A stretch of DNA of 64,000 nt from Bordetella genomosp. 10 (GCF_002261225.1 NZ_NEVM01000002.1:372001-436000); one strand, 5' to 3'. Shown: positions 40,918 to 49,660, counted from the first letter of the stretch. The notes: generated by a model not told the origin, from the sequence alone. A program made the numbers and translations.

Positions 40918-41343
40918 ATGGATATGTTGGCGCCCGCCCAAGAACGTGTAATGACCGAACTCGACCATGCCCGCCTGAACGGCATGCTCGCGCGCCTGCC
41001 GGCCGACGGCCTGCCGCCGGAGATCGAGGAGACGGCCTATGACCTCGTCGATTCCGCGGTAACCGTGCCCGCGCAGCAGATCGACCCGGATATCGTGACC
41101 ATGCGCTCGCGTCTGCGGCTGCGCGGCGACCGGGACGGGGATATGGTGGTCACCCTGGTTTATCCGCCCGAAAGCGACGCGGCCGCCGGCCGGATTTCGG
41201 TGCTCTCGCCGCTGGGCCTGGCCCTGATCGGCCACCGCGTGGGTCAGCTCATACAGTGGCAGGGCCCGGACCGCGCCACGCATCGGGCCACGCTGGCGGA
41301 GATCCTGTACCAGCCGGAAGCGGCCAAGGATTTCGGAGTTTGA
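40918..41343 (+). CDS. Rnk-type nucleoside diphosphate kinase regulator (GreA/GreB-like fold)
   Basis: A 141-residue protein of the Rnk family, which binds RNA polymerase near the secondary channel through a short N-terminal coiled coil and a GreA/B-like C-terminal domain. The C-terminal signature ISVLSPLGLALIGHRVGQLI then QWQGP and ILYQPEA is clear. The start at 40918 (MDMLAP) has AGGAG at about 40911-40915. It converges with the ornithine-cyclodeaminase-like gene. The NDK link known in E. coli and Pseudomonas may be indirect here. Confidence 0.9.
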   Translation: MDMLAPAQERVMTELDHARLNGMLARLPADGLPPEIEETAYDLVDSAVTVPAQQIDPDIVTMRSRLRLRGDRDGDMVVTLVYPPESDAAAGRISVLSPLGLALIGHRVGQLIQWQGPDRATHRATLAEILYQPEAAKDFGV

Positions 41344-41419
41344 ATCCGGCGCGGCCGTCACGGGCATGCCGGCGATCCGGCGGGCAGGGCGGTCGACCGC
41401 CTCAGGCCGCCAGACCGTC

Positions 41420-42394
41420 TTATTTCTCCTCCGGCCCCATCATCGGCAGCGGCACGCCCATGCCCCGTTCGCGCGCCGCGGCCAGCACGGCCGCGCCCGC
41501 GTACAGGTCCTGGAGCGCCATCCCATGGGATTCGAACAGCGTGATCTGCGCGTCGGACGTGCGGCCAGGCCAGCGGCCGGCGACCACGCCGCCCATGTCC
41601 GCCAGGTGCTCCCAATAGATCAGCCCGTTCTCGTAGGCCGGCAGCAGGTCGCCGCATTCGCCCTGGGCCACTTCGCGTGAATCGACGACGATGACGTCGG
41701 CGCGCCGCACGGTCTCGGTGTCGATCTCGCGCCGGTCCAGGGCATTGGAGCCCGTCGCCGCGATGAATTGCCCGGGTTCCAGCCAGTGCCCGTCGAACAA
41801 GGGTTCGAAGGCGCGCGTCATCGTGACGATGATGTCCGACCCGCGCACCGTCTCTTCGCGCGATTGCGCCGGCCGCACGCGCGCCGGAACCTGCTGGGAC
41901 ATTTCGTCGCAGAAGGCCCGCACGGCGTCCTGGTTGCGGCCGAAGACTTTCACCTCGTCGATATCGCGGACCGTGCACACGGCCTGGAGCTGGGTGCGCG
42001 CGTGGCGCCCGTAGCCGAACAGCCCCAGGACGCGCGCATCCTCGCGCGCCAGGTAGCGGGCGGCGACGCCGGTGGCCGCGCCCGTGCGGATGCGGCCCAG
42101 CCAGTCCGATTCGATGATGGCCTCGGTATGCCCCTGCGCGTGATTCAGCAGGTGCAGCAGGGTGTTGAGCGGCTTGCCCGGCTTGTTGTAATAGGCCTTG
42201 TAGCCGATGATGCCGATCTCCGGCGCGGCGGCCTGCAGGATGTGCAGATGCCCGCCGGGCTGCCGCGTGCGGCGGCGCGGGATGTCGACGGCCTGGCCGC
42301 GGCCATGGGCGGAAAAGGCGCGCTCGACTTCCTCGACCGCGCGGGACATGTCCAGCAACTGGCGCACGTCGGATTCGTTCAGGTAAAGCGTCAT
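41420..42394 (-). CDS. Ornithine cyclodeaminase / mu-crystallin family protein (second copy)
   Basis: A 324-residue NAD(P)-dependent family member with GYKAYYNKPGKPLNT (active-site Lys region), RIRTGAATGVAARYLA, the Rossmann segment VLGLFGYGRHARTQ and the ending FESHGMALQDLYAG. The dinucleotide loop here is GYGRHA rather than the usual GAGxQA, a divergence from the copy at 2213-3148. The start overlaps the stop of the maleate-isomerase-like gene (ATGA). It is the last gene of the coupled run that begins with the hydrolase at 44027. The reaction is unknown. Confidence 0.9.
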   Translation of the reverse strand: MTLYLNESDVRQLLDMSRAVEEVERAFSAHGRGQAVDIPRRRTRQPGGHLHILQAAAPEIGIIGYKAYYNKPGKPLNTLLHLLNHAQGHTEAIIESDWLGRIRTGAATGVAARYLAREDARVLGLFGYGRHARTQLQAVCTVRDIDEVKVFGRNQDAVRAFCDEMSQQVPARVRPAQSREETVRGSDIIVTMTRAFEPLFDGHWLEPGQFIAATGSNALDRREIDTETVRRADVIVVDSREVAQGECGDLLPAYENGLIYWEHLADMGGVVAGRWPGRTSDAQITLFESHGMALQDLYAGAAVLAAARERGMGVPLPMMGPEEK

Positions 42395-43134
42395 GGCCGT
42401 GGTCCTCCCGCGATGCCGGACAGCAGCACGCCGCCCTCGGCCGACGTATCCCGCACGCCTATTATCCGCAACGCATTCCACATCATCGCGGTGGCGCTGG
42501 ACAGCACCGGCTTGCCGAGGTCGCGTTCGAGCAGGTTGATGGCGTCCACCGTGGGCATCCCCACGCCGCTCAGGAACAAGGCCTGGGCCGCCGGATGATC
42601 GACCTGCCGGCCCAGCGCATAAGCGCGTTCCGGCGTTTCGTCGTAGATGTTCACCACGTTGGGCAGGATCCCGTGCGCGACGACCTCCAGGCCGTGCGCC
42701 TCCAGGTGCGCCTTCCCTTGCAGCGTCGTCTGCTCGTTGTACGGCGTGGCATAGGCCACCCGCTCGACGCCGAGATGCGCCAGGGCGGCCAGCACGCTGC
42801 CGAAGGCGGTGATGAAGGGAATCCCGTGCGCCTCTTCCATGCGCGCGACCAGCGCCGCCTCGCCTTCCTTGCCCAGCGTATAGCTCGTGGCCGTGTGCGC
42901 CATGACGATCACGTCCGGCTTGACCAGGGCGAGCAGTTCCGCGTTCTCGGCCAGGTGGGCGATCTGGGTGCGATTGCGGTCCTCCTGTCCCGCATGGGCG
43001 CCGGTGGTGCCATGCGCCACCATGCGCGTGAAGTGCACGGACACCCCCTTGGGCGCCAATTGCGCCATTTCCGGCTCCACGGTCGGATTGCCCGGGGGCA
43101 CCAGGAATCCGATACGGCCACGCCATCCCATCAT
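42391..43134 (-). CDS. Maleate isomerase / arylmalonate decarboxylase family protein lacking both catalytic cysteines
   Basis: A 247-residue Asp/Glu racemase-superfamily protein of the maleate isomerase/AMDase branch, recognised by GWRGRIGFLVPPGNPTVEPEM and the overall two-lobed layout. These enzymes normally use one or two cysteines. At the first position, where ACTS is usual, this protein has TATS (Ala82). At the second, where SC is usual, it has SG (Gly190). It may therefore be non-catalytic as an isomerase or use another chemistry. AAAGGA precedes the ATG at 43134. Both ends overlap neighbours by four bases (hydrolase upstream, OCD-family downstream). Confidence 0.87.
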   Translation of the reverse strand: MMGWRGRIGFLVPPGNPTVEPEMAQLAPKGVSVHFTRMVAHGTTGAHAGQEDRNRTQIAHLAENAELLALVKPDVIVMAHTATSYTLGKEGEAALVARMEEAHGIPFITAFGSVLAALAHLGVERVAYATPYNEQTTLQGKAHLEAHGLEVVAHGILPNVVNIYDETPERAYALGRQVDHPAAQALFLSGVGMPTVDAINLLERDLGKPVLSSATAMMWNALRIIGVRDTSAEGGVLLSGIAGGPRP

Positions 43135-44027
43135 GATGAAATCCTTTCGATAAAACCGAGCGTGAGATCCGCGCAGGCATCGGGATGCGTGGCGGCGATG
43201 TGATAGGAATCGGCCTGGAGCTCGACCAGGACGGATTCCGGAATGCGGCTTTGCCAGCGGCGCACCTCGTCGACCGACTGGCGCTGGTCGTAGGCGCCGG
43301 GCCGTTCCGGCTGCACGGCCACGATGACCTGGGTGGGACAGCGTATGGCTTCCAGCCGCGCGGGTTCGGCCAGCCGCGGCAACATGCGGAAGCAGGCCTT
43401 CACCGCGGCGGCGGGCGCCTGTCCCATATAGCGTGTCCACCATTCCATGGCCGGCGGCGTCAGCGCGCTGCCCATGCGGCCGGGCATCGTCGCGCGCGCC
43501 CAGCCTTCCACGCCTGAGCGGTCGACCAGGCCCAGCCACTCGTCGACCCATTTGCCCAGCGCGCCGCCCGGCGAGATCAACACGCCGGCCAGCGTCAGCG
43601 ACGCCATCCAGGGCGCGCCGCGCTGGGCCAGCGCCAGGGCCACCTGCGCGCCCAGCTTCGCGCCGACCACGTGTATCGGACCGCCCAGGCGGCCCGCCAG
43701 CGCGTCGATATCGTCGGCCAGCGCCTCGATCGTCAGCGCCTCGTGTTCGTCCACCGGCGAGGACAACCCATAGCCGCGCAGGTCCACGCGCACCACGCGG
43801 CAGCGCCGCGCCAGCCGCGGCACCCAGCCGGCGAAGGCCTCGGCCGATTCCCCGATGCCATGCAGCAGCATCACGACGGGCGGCGCGACCCAGCCGTCGG
43901 TGTAGTCGTCGACCACGTAGGCGATGTCCACGCCGGGCGCCACCGCCACGCGATGCGCCGTCTCGCGGCTCGCCACGCAATCCAGCGGCCGGCGGCCGGC
44001 CGCGGCCTCATGTTCCTTCGCAGGCAT
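43131..44027 (-). CDS. Alpha/beta hydrolase-fold protein with Lys at the nucleophile position
   Basis: A 298-residue alpha/beta hydrolase-fold protein. The oxyanion motif HGIG (56-59), DLRGYGLSS and a late SYHIAATHPDA histidine fit the fold. The nucleophile elbow, normally GxSxG, reads GAKLG at residues 122-126, placing Lys124 where Ser is expected. Related hydrolases in nicotinate and maleamate catabolism use Ser. Either the family branch uses a different mechanism or the protein is not a hydrolase. The stop overlaps the start of the maleate-isomerase-like gene. A Bug receptor lies 12 bp upstream. Confidence 0.88.
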   Translation of the reverse strand: MPAKEHEAAAGRRPLDCVASRETAHRVAVAPGVDIAYVVDDYTDGWVAPPVVMLLHGIGESAEAFAGWVPRLARRCRVVRVDLRGYGLSSPVDEHEALTIEALADDIDALAGRLGGPIHVVGAKLGAQVALALAQRGAPWMASLTLAGVLISPGGALGKWVDEWLGLVDRSGVEGWARATMPGRMGSALTPPAMEWWTRYMGQAPAAAVKACFRMLPRLAEPARLEAIRCPTQVIVAVQPERPGAYDQRQSVDEVRRWQSRIPESVLVELQADSYHIAATHPDACADLTLGFIERISS

Positions 44028-44039
44028 ATGCCCTCCGCC

Positions 44040-45002
44040 TCATTGCTTGTCGATGTTGCTGTCCTTGATCACCGCCGCCCACTTGTCGATTTCCTTGTGG
44101 ATCAGGGCTTGCAGGTCCTTGGCCGGCAGCGCGTGCGCGTGTATGGTCTGCGCGTCGATCTTCTGCTTCACGTCCGGATCGTTCACCGCCTGCATGAAGA
44201 CCTTCTCCAGCTTGGCCGTGACCTCGGGCGGCATCTTCGCCGGCCCCAGCATGCCGATCCAGTAGGAGGCCTCGTAGCCCGGATAACCCAGTTCGGCGAT
44301 GGTCGGGACGTCGGGCAGGGCGGGATCGCGCTGCGCGCTGGTCACGGCCAGCACTTTCAGCTTGCCTTCCTTGACCATGCCCATGGACGTGGCGTACGCC
44401 TCGATCTTCACGTCCACCCGGCCGGCGATCAGGTCGGCCTTGGCCGGTCCGGTGCCTTGATAGGGCACGTGCACCATTTGCAGGCCGGCGTCCTTGGCCA
44501 GCATCGCCATGGCCAGGTGCGGCCAACTGCCGGTGCCGGCCGACGAATACACCACCTTGCCGGGATGCGCCTTGGCGTAGGCCACGAATTCCTTGAAGGT
44601 GTTGTAGGGCTTGGTGTACTGGGCCAGGAACACGCCCGGATGGTCGGCCAGCAGGGCGATCGGCGTGAAGTCCTTGATGGTGTCGTAGGGCAGCTTCTCG
44701 CGCAAGGAGGCATTGACCGCGAAGGCGGTCTGCCCGACCAGCAGCGTATAGCCGTCCGGCGCGGCCTTGGCGACGTAGTCCGAGCCGATGATGCTGCCCG
44801 CGCCGCCGCGGTTTTCCACGATGATGTTCTGCCCGAGCAGTTCCTGGACCTTGGCGACGACGATGCGGGTGACCACGTCGGTGGACCCGCCCGGCGGGAA
44901 CGGCACGATGACGTGGATGGGATGGTCCGGATAGGCGGCATGCGCGGCGGTCCCCATGCTCAGCGCAAGGGCTCCGGCGGCCATGAGGCTGGCCAGTTTC
45001 AT
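44040..45002 (-). CDS. Bug-family (TctC-like) periplasmic solute receptor
   Basis: Third Bug/TctC receptor, 320 residues. The ATG at 45002 has GGAGAC seven bases upstream. The signal peptide ends in TAAHA, followed by AYPDHPIHVIVPFPPGGST and IIVENRGGAGSIIG, then VPYQGTGPAKADLIAGRVD. It is the receptor of the MmgE/PrpD - hydrolase - maleate-isomerase-like - OCD cluster, so it probably delivers that pathway's carboxylate. No TctA/TctB genes accompany it. Confidence 0.94.
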   Translation of the reverse strand: MKLASLMAAGALALSMGTAAHAAYPDHPIHVIVPFPPGGSTDVVTRIVVAKVQELLGQNIIVENRGGAGSIIGSDYVAKAAPDGYTLLVGQTAFAVNASLREKLPYDTIKDFTPIALLADHPGVFLAQYTKPYNTFKEFVAYAKAHPGKVVYSSAGTGSWPHLAMAMLAKDAGLQMVHVPYQGTGPAKADLIAGRVDVKIEAYATSMGMVKEGKLKVLAVTSAQRDPALPDVPTIAELGYPGYEASYWIGMLGPAKMPPEVTAKLEKVFMQAVNDPDVKQKIDAQTIHAHALPAKDLQALIHKEIDKWAAVIKDSNIDKQ

Positions 45003-45110
45003 GAGTATGTCTCCGAGGTTTCTGCTTTTATGTATGGCCCCTGGTTCGTCGCGCGATGGCGGCGGACCTTGCACGGCGCGGCCCGGGGCTGGATCGCCGC
45101 GCCCGTGTGT

Positions 45111-46523
45111 TCAATCGGGCCGCAGCAGCGCCGTCAGCGCGCCGATGCGCGGCACCTCCTCCAGCGACATGACCATGCGCCGCGCCGCTTCGGCACGGCG
45201 CGCGGGAAGATGGGCGGTGAGGCGGTCGAACTTGGCGGCGATTTTCCCGGTGGTCGGCGTCAGGCTGTCCATCTCCAGGCCGGATGCCCGGTAGGTCTGC
45301 CCGCCGCCATGCACTTCGAGGTCGACGCGGCCGTCCTGGTCGCCGGCGGGATCGAGCAGGTCGATGCGCTCGGCCAGCGCCAGCACCTCGGCGTCCTCGA
45401 TGTTCTCGTAATACGCATACTCGTCCACCGGGCGTCCCAGCAGCGCGGCGGCCACGGTGAAGCGGGCGCTGATGCGCGCCTTCAGCGGTGTCTGGTAGGG
45501 CGCCACGTTGGTGTAGCCGGGATTGGTCAGCGTCAGCCAGGGCGCGCGTATCGTCACGCGCTCGATGCGGTCCGGCGCCAGGTCGTGGCGCGCCTTCAGT
45601 TCCAGCGCCAGGTGCACCGGTGTCTGCACGAAGATGCAGACCGGCCTTTCCTTGTAGACCACGTCCTCGATGAGGAAGCGCTTGCCCAGGTCCCGCGTCG
45701 CCTCGGCCGCGTGGTCCGCCGAGCGTCCGAATGCGCGGAAGTATCCCGACTCGCCCTCGAAGGCCAGCGGCGATGCCGTGGCGCCGGCGGCGGCCAGTTC
45801 CGCCGCGGAGACCCCCGTGCGGCTGGCCCATCCCACGTTCAGCTTGACGTCCATGGTGCCGGACCGGAAACCCTCGCCGAAACCGGAGGCGAACATCGCC
45901 GCGCATCCCAGCGCGTTCACCAGTTGCCGCGGCGCCAGGCCCATGGTCTTGGCCGCCGCGGCCGCCGCGCCGATGGCGCCGGCCACGCCGGTGCCGCGGA
46001 AGGCGGGCAGCATGCCCGGCGCGCCCAGGTAGGCGCGGGCGACGATGTCGTAGCCCAGCACGACGGCGGCCAGCAAGGCCGCGCCGCTGGCGTCGTGGGC
46101 CTCGCCCGCGGCCAGCGCGGCCGGGATGACCACGGCGCCGGGATGGGACTTGGCCAGGAAGTCGTCGTGCGTGCAGCCATTGACCAGCGTTGCATTGACG
46201 AAGGCCGCGTCGACCGTGGACAGGCGCTCGGGATAGCCGATGAGGGTGGCCGGCCCGCGGTCGGCGGCCGCCGCGCTGCTTTCGGCCCCCACGAAGCGGC
46301 GCGCCACGCCGGGGACGGGCAGGGCGCGCGCGGCCAAGGCGGTCGCCAGCGCGTCGAGCAGGCGCGACTTGGCGCGCGCGACGACGTCGGCGGGCAGGTC
46401 GCGAAAATCCGTGTCGTGGATGAAGGCCGCCCATTGTTCGGCGACGGTGGGGCCGCCGGCTCCGGCCGTGCCGGCGGCTGCACCCGGCTGCCCGGTGGAC
46501 TTCGAAAGAATGCCTGCTTGCAT
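45111..46523 (-). CDS. MmgE/PrpD family protein
   Basis: A 470-residue protein of the MmgE/PrpD family, whose members include 2-methylcitrate dehydratase, cis-aconitate decarboxylase and iminodisuccinate epimerase. Typical segments are AKSRLLDALATALAAR, VNGCTHDDFLAKSHPGAVVIPAAL is the His/Asp active-site region, FRGTGVAGAIGAAAAAAK and the domain-2 VTIRAPWLTLT. The ATG at 46523 is preceded by AGGAGAC seven bases upstream. A prpB/prpC neighbourhood is absent, so 2-methylcitrate is unlikely. It is divergent from an IclR regulator across an operator-like palindrome. The substrate is probably a small di- or tricarboxylic acid. Confidence 0.92.
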   Translation of the reverse strand: MQAGILSKSTGQPGAAAGTAGAGGPTVAEQWAAFIHDTDFRDLPADVVARAKSRLLDALATALAARALPVPGVARRFVGAESSAAAADRGPATLIGYPERLSTVDAAFVNATLVNGCTHDDFLAKSHPGAVVIPAALAAGEAHDASGAALLAAVVLGYDIVARAYLGAPGMLPAFRGTGVAGAIGAAAAAAKTMGLAPRQLVNALGCAAMFASGFGEGFRSGTMDVKLNVGWASRTGVSAAELAAAGATASPLAFEGESGYFRAFGRSADHAAEATRDLGKRFLIEDVVYKERPVCIFVQTPVHLALELKARHDLAPDRIERVTIRAPWLTLTNPGYTNVAPYQTPLKARISARFTVAAALLGRPVDEYAYYENIEDAEVLALAERIDLLDPAGDQDGRVDLEVHGGGQTYRASGLEMDSLTPTTGKIAAKFDRLTAHLPARRAEAARRMVMSLEEVPRIGALTALLRPD

Positions 46524-46629
46524 GCGCTTGTCTCCTGTCCACCGGCCGCGCGCCAGCCGATGCCTTGTTGTCGACGCCCGGTGCAAGCCGTGCGTTCGTT
46601 GTTCAGTTTGATGTGCTCCGATTAATGTG

Positions 46630-46672
46630 TTCCACTAAACGGACTAGTGTATCGTTAAGTGGACTATATAAT
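46630..46672. promoter_or_regulatory. IclR-type operator palindrome with overlapping -10 box
   Basis: TTCCACTAAACG (46630-46641) and CGTTAAGTGGAC (46653-46664) form an inverted repeat with 10 of 12 matches and an 11-bp centre. A TATAAT at 46667-46672 follows on the plus strand. The site lies in the AT-richer part of the 263-bp gap between divergent MmgE/PrpD and IclR genes. The position suits control of both directions by the IclR protein. Confidence 0.65.
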
Positions 46673-46786
46673 TGTCGCCTGCCGGCTGTCAATACGCCGG
46701 AACCCGCCCCTGCAGGTTTCGCCCGCCCTCCGCGGGCAAGCCGGCGCCGGTCCGATGGCCCCACGCACCCGCCACCTCGCCACACC

Positions 46787-47572
46787 ATGAAACAGTCGAA
46801 ATCGCCTCCACCGGCCGCGGACGCCGACAACGGCACCGTCAACCGGGTGCTGCGCATCCTGACGCGCTTCGCGGAGAAGGAGCGCTGGGGCTTGAACGAG
46901 CTGTCCCGCAGCCTGAACCTGCCGCGCGGCACCACCCACCGCCTGCTCAATCTCTGCAAGCCGCTGAACTTCGTCACGCAGGACGAAGAGGGGCAATACA
47001 CGCCGGGCATCGAGCTCTATCGCCTGGCCGGCCGCCTGGCCTCGGAAATCCCGATCAACCAGATCGGCGATCCCATCCTGCAGGAAGTGCGCGATCAGAC
47101 CGACGAAACGGTGCTGCTGACGCTGCTGGTGCGCAACGAGCTGAAGATGTTCTTCACCTCGTCGGCCTCGCCCGCCCATCCCTTGCGCTACCGCATCGAG
47201 AAGAACCGCCTGGAGCCGCTGTGCTGGGGCGCCGCGGGCCGTTCGCTGCTGGCCTTCCTGAGCGAGGAGGAAATCGAGCAGGTGGTGCGGCGCGCCGAGC
47301 CGTCGCCCCTGGACGGGCGCCCCATGGACGAGGACGAACTGCGGCAGTCGCTGCGGACCATCCGCGAGCAGGGCTATGCCGTCAGTTGCTCGCAGCGCGC
47401 GCCCGGCGCCTACGGCGTGGCGGTGCCGTTCTTCGATCTGCGGGGCGAGGTGCGGGGCAACCTGACGCTGACCATTCCGGACTTCCGTTTCGATCCGGCC
47501 AGGCAGGACGCCTGGGTCGGCCTGCTGCGCGAGGCCGCGGCGACCCTGACGCGGCGCCTGGGGTGGTCCTGA
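46787..47572 (+). CDS. IclR-family transcriptional regulator
   Basis: A 261-residue IclR-type regulator. The N-terminal winged helix spans ~15-80 (VNRVLRILTRFAEKE, LNELSRSLNLPRGTTHRLL). The C-terminal GAF-like effector domain spans ~85-255 (CWGAAGRSLLAFLSEEE, GYAVSCSQRAPGAYGVAVPFFD). Transcribed divergently from the MmgE/PrpD gene, it most likely controls the 41420-46523 cluster. Its stop is one base from the convergent LysR stop. Confidence 0.93.
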   Translation: MKQSKSPPPAADADNGTVNRVLRILTRFAEKERWGLNELSRSLNLPRGTTHRLLNLCKPLNFVTQDEEGQYTPGIELYRLAGRLASEIPINQIGDPILQEVRDQTDETVLLTLLVRNELKMFFTSSASPAHPLRYRIEKNRLEPLCWGAAGRSLLAFLSEEEIEQVVRRAEPSPLDGRPMDEDELRQSLRTIREQGYAVSCSQRAPGAYGVAVPFFDLRGEVRGNLTLTIPDFRFDPARQDAWVGLLREAAATLTRRLGWS

Positions 47573-47573
47573 T

Positions 47574-48482
47574 TCAGCGGTCGACGGCGCGGGGTTCGGC
47601 CGCCAGCGATTCTTCCATCAGCCACTGCCGGAAGGCCTGCAGGGTAGGGAGGTGGGCCTTCGTCTCGGGGTAGCACAGGTAGTACCCCTGCCGCGCGCGG
47701 ATATGCAGGTCGATGACGGGCGCCAGCTTGCCGTCGCGCAGTTCGTCCTCGATCAGGCAGCGCGGGATCAAGGCAATGCCGAAACCGGCGGCCGCGGCCT
47801 GCGAGAGCAAACCGTATTGATCGAAGCGGGCGCCTTCGCGCGTGCGGCGGCTGTCGCAGCCGGCCTGCGTGAACCAGTCGGTCCAGCCCTCCAGCGCCGA
47901 GGTGTGATGCATCAGCGGGTGCTTCAGCAATTCCTCGGCCGTCGCGCAAGGTTGCGGAAAAAGCTTGGGGCTGCCCACCGGCACCACGCCGCGGCCGACG
48001 ATATAGTCGGCGCCGCTGCCGGGCCATACCCCTTCGCCGAAGCGCACCGCGGCGTCCAGTTCCGGCGTCGAAAAGTCATAGCCCTTGCGGTGCGGCAGGA
48101 ACTCGACGTGGATGTCGGGCCGCAGCCGCATGAAGCCGGACAGGCGCGGAATCAGCCAGCGCGCGCCGAAGGTCGGCATGCAGGTCAGGTGCAGCGTGCC
48201 GCCCTGGCCCTGGTGCGAAATCAGTTCCAGCGTGGCCGCCTCGAGCTGCCCCAGGCCGACCTGTATCTTCGCCAGGTAGACCCGTCCCGCCTCGGTCAAC
48301 ACCAGCCCATGCCGGAGCCGCAGGAATAGTTCGACCCCCACGAACTGCTCCAGTTGCTTGACCTGCTTGCTCACCGCCCCCTGCGTGACGGACAGCTCCT
48401 GCGCGGCGCGCGTGAAGCTCCCATGGCGGGCGGCCATTTCGAAAGCCTGCAGGTCGGTCAGGGAAGGGCAGAGCCGGCGCAT
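47574..48482 (-). CDS. LysR-family regulator (GcvA-like)
   Basis: A 302-residue LysR regulator. The helix-turn-helix is in HGSFTRAAQELSVTQGAVSKQ and the effector domain has the GcvA-type signature ELDAAVRFGEGVWPG. The ATG at 48482 (MRRLCPSLTDLQ) is chosen by domain position; the longer open frame upstream has no support. It is divergent from the Bug gene at 48613 over 130 AT-richer bases and probably controls it. Confidence 0.93.
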   Translation of the reverse strand: MRRLCPSLTDLQAFEMAARHGSFTRAAQELSVTQGAVSKQVKQLEQFVGVELFLRLRHGLVLTEAGRVYLAKIQVGLGQLEAATLELISHQGQGGTLHLTCMPTFGARWLIPRLSGFMRLRPDIHVEFLPHRKGYDFSTPELDAAVRFGEGVWPGSGADYIVGRGVVPVGSPKLFPQPCATAEELLKHPLMHHTSALEGWTDWFTQAGCDSRRTREGARFDQYGLLSQAAAAGFGIALIPRCLIEDELRDGKLAPVIDLHIRARQGYYLCYPETKAHLPTLQAFRQWLMEESLAAEPRAVDR

Positions 48483-48612
48483 GGGTATCAGGTATGAAAA
48501 TAAGTCATAGCATAAGGAGAATTCTTCGTTTGCACAATTTGTTGCGGAAGCAAAGAATCGCCGGGTTCGCATATTTGCCAACGCACTAGAACATCTTCCA
48601 CAAGGGATCCTC

Positions 48613-49593
48613 ATGTTCCTCAAGCAACGTCTACTCGGCCTGACCGCCGTCGCCCTCATGGCCGTCGCGCCCGTCCTGGCCCATGCCGACGACGCCTACC
48701 CCAGCCGTCCCATCCGCCTGATCGTGCCGTTCCCGCCCGGGGGCACCACCGATATCGTCGGCCGCCTGTTCGCCGACAAGCTGGGCCGCGAACTGGGCCA
48801 GACCGTGATCGTCGAGAACCGCGGCGGCGCCGGCGGCTCCATCGGCAGCGCGGCCATCGCCAACAGCGCGCCGGACGGCTATACGCTGGGCATCGCCACC
48901 GCCAGCACCCACGGCATCAACCCGGCCGTGTACGCCAAGCTGCCGTTCGACGCCGAAAAGGACTTCACGCCCATCACCAACCTGGCGGCCGTGCCCAACA
49001 TCATGGCCATCAACCCCAAGGTCGGCGCCAAGAACATGGCCGAATTCATCGCCCTGGCCAAGAGCGAGCCGGGCAAGCTGACCTACGCCTCCGCCGGCAA
49101 CGGTTCGGTTTCGCACATGATGGGCGAACTGTTCAAGATGGCTTCGGGCACCAACCTGGTCCACGTGCCGTACCGCGGCGTGGGCCCGGCGCTGAACGAC
49201 GTGCTGGCCGGCCAGGTCGACGTCATGTATGACAACCTGCCTTCCACGCTGCCGCACGTGTTGGCCAACCGCCTGATCGCCATGGCCGTCGCCGCGCCCC
49301 AGCGCGTCAAGGCCCTGCCGAACGTGCCGACCTTCGCCGAAGTCGGCCTGCCCGCCGTCAACGACGCCTCGTGGTTCGGCCTGATCGGCCCGGCCAAGCT
49401 GCCCAAGGCCGTGGTCGACAAGCTGAATGCCGCGGTCGCCAAGGTCGAAGCCGAAGACGACGTGAAGACCCACCTGGAGGCGCTGGGCGCCGCGCCGGCC
49501 AACAACACGCCGGACGAGTTCGCCAAGCAGATCGCCGCCGAAATCGCCAAGAACAAGCGTGTGGCCGCCGAAGCCCACGTCAAGGTCGACTGA
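48613..49593 (+). CDS. Bug-family (TctC-like) periplasmic solute receptor
   Basis: Fourth Bug/TctC receptor, 326 residues. The signal peptide ends PVLAHA. The mature start DDAYPSRPIRLIVPFPPGGTTD is the family hallmark, with VIVENRGGAGGSIGS and VPYRGVGPALNDVLAGQVD. AAGGGATC-like purine-rich bases precede the ATG. It is followed by a strong terminator, so it is a single-gene unit divergent from a LysR regulator. Confidence 0.94.
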   Translation: MFLKQRLLGLTAVALMAVAPVLAHADDAYPSRPIRLIVPFPPGGTTDIVGRLFADKLGRELGQTVIVENRGGAGGSIGSAAIANSAPDGYTLGIATASTHGINPAVYAKLPFDAEKDFTPITNLAAVPNIMAINPKVGAKNMAEFIALAKSEPGKLTYASAGNGSVSHMMGELFKMASGTNLVHVPYRGVGPALNDVLAGQVDVMYDNLPSTLPHVLANRLIAMAVAAPQRVKALPNVPTFAEVGLPAVNDASWFGLIGPAKLPKAVVDKLNAAVAKVEAEDDVKTHLEALGAAPANNTPDEFAKQIAAEIAKNKRVAAEAHVKVD

Positions 49594-49601
49594 CCGTCGC
49601 A

Positions 49602-49638
49602 ACGGGCCGCCAGGGCAAATGTCCGGCGGCCCGTTTTT
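49602..49638 (+). terminator. Intrinsic terminator after the Bug gene
   Basis: ACGGGCCGCC (49602-49611) pairs perfectly with GGCGGCCCGT (49625-49634), followed by five T. It starts eight bases after the Bug stop. Confidence 0.85.
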
Positions 49639-49660
49639 CCGAATACGCACCGTCTCCATC

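Noticed and set aside
40480..41367. A 295-codon minus-strand frame across the Rnk gene and its leader
   Set aside because: No motifs, overlaps the Rnk gene and runs toward the tRNA; the Rnk frame is clearly the coding one.
45028..46542. A 504-codon minus-strand frame over the MmgE/PrpD gene
   Set aside because: The overlapping frame at 45111-46523 has family motifs and a ribosome site; this one is Arg-rich and has neither.
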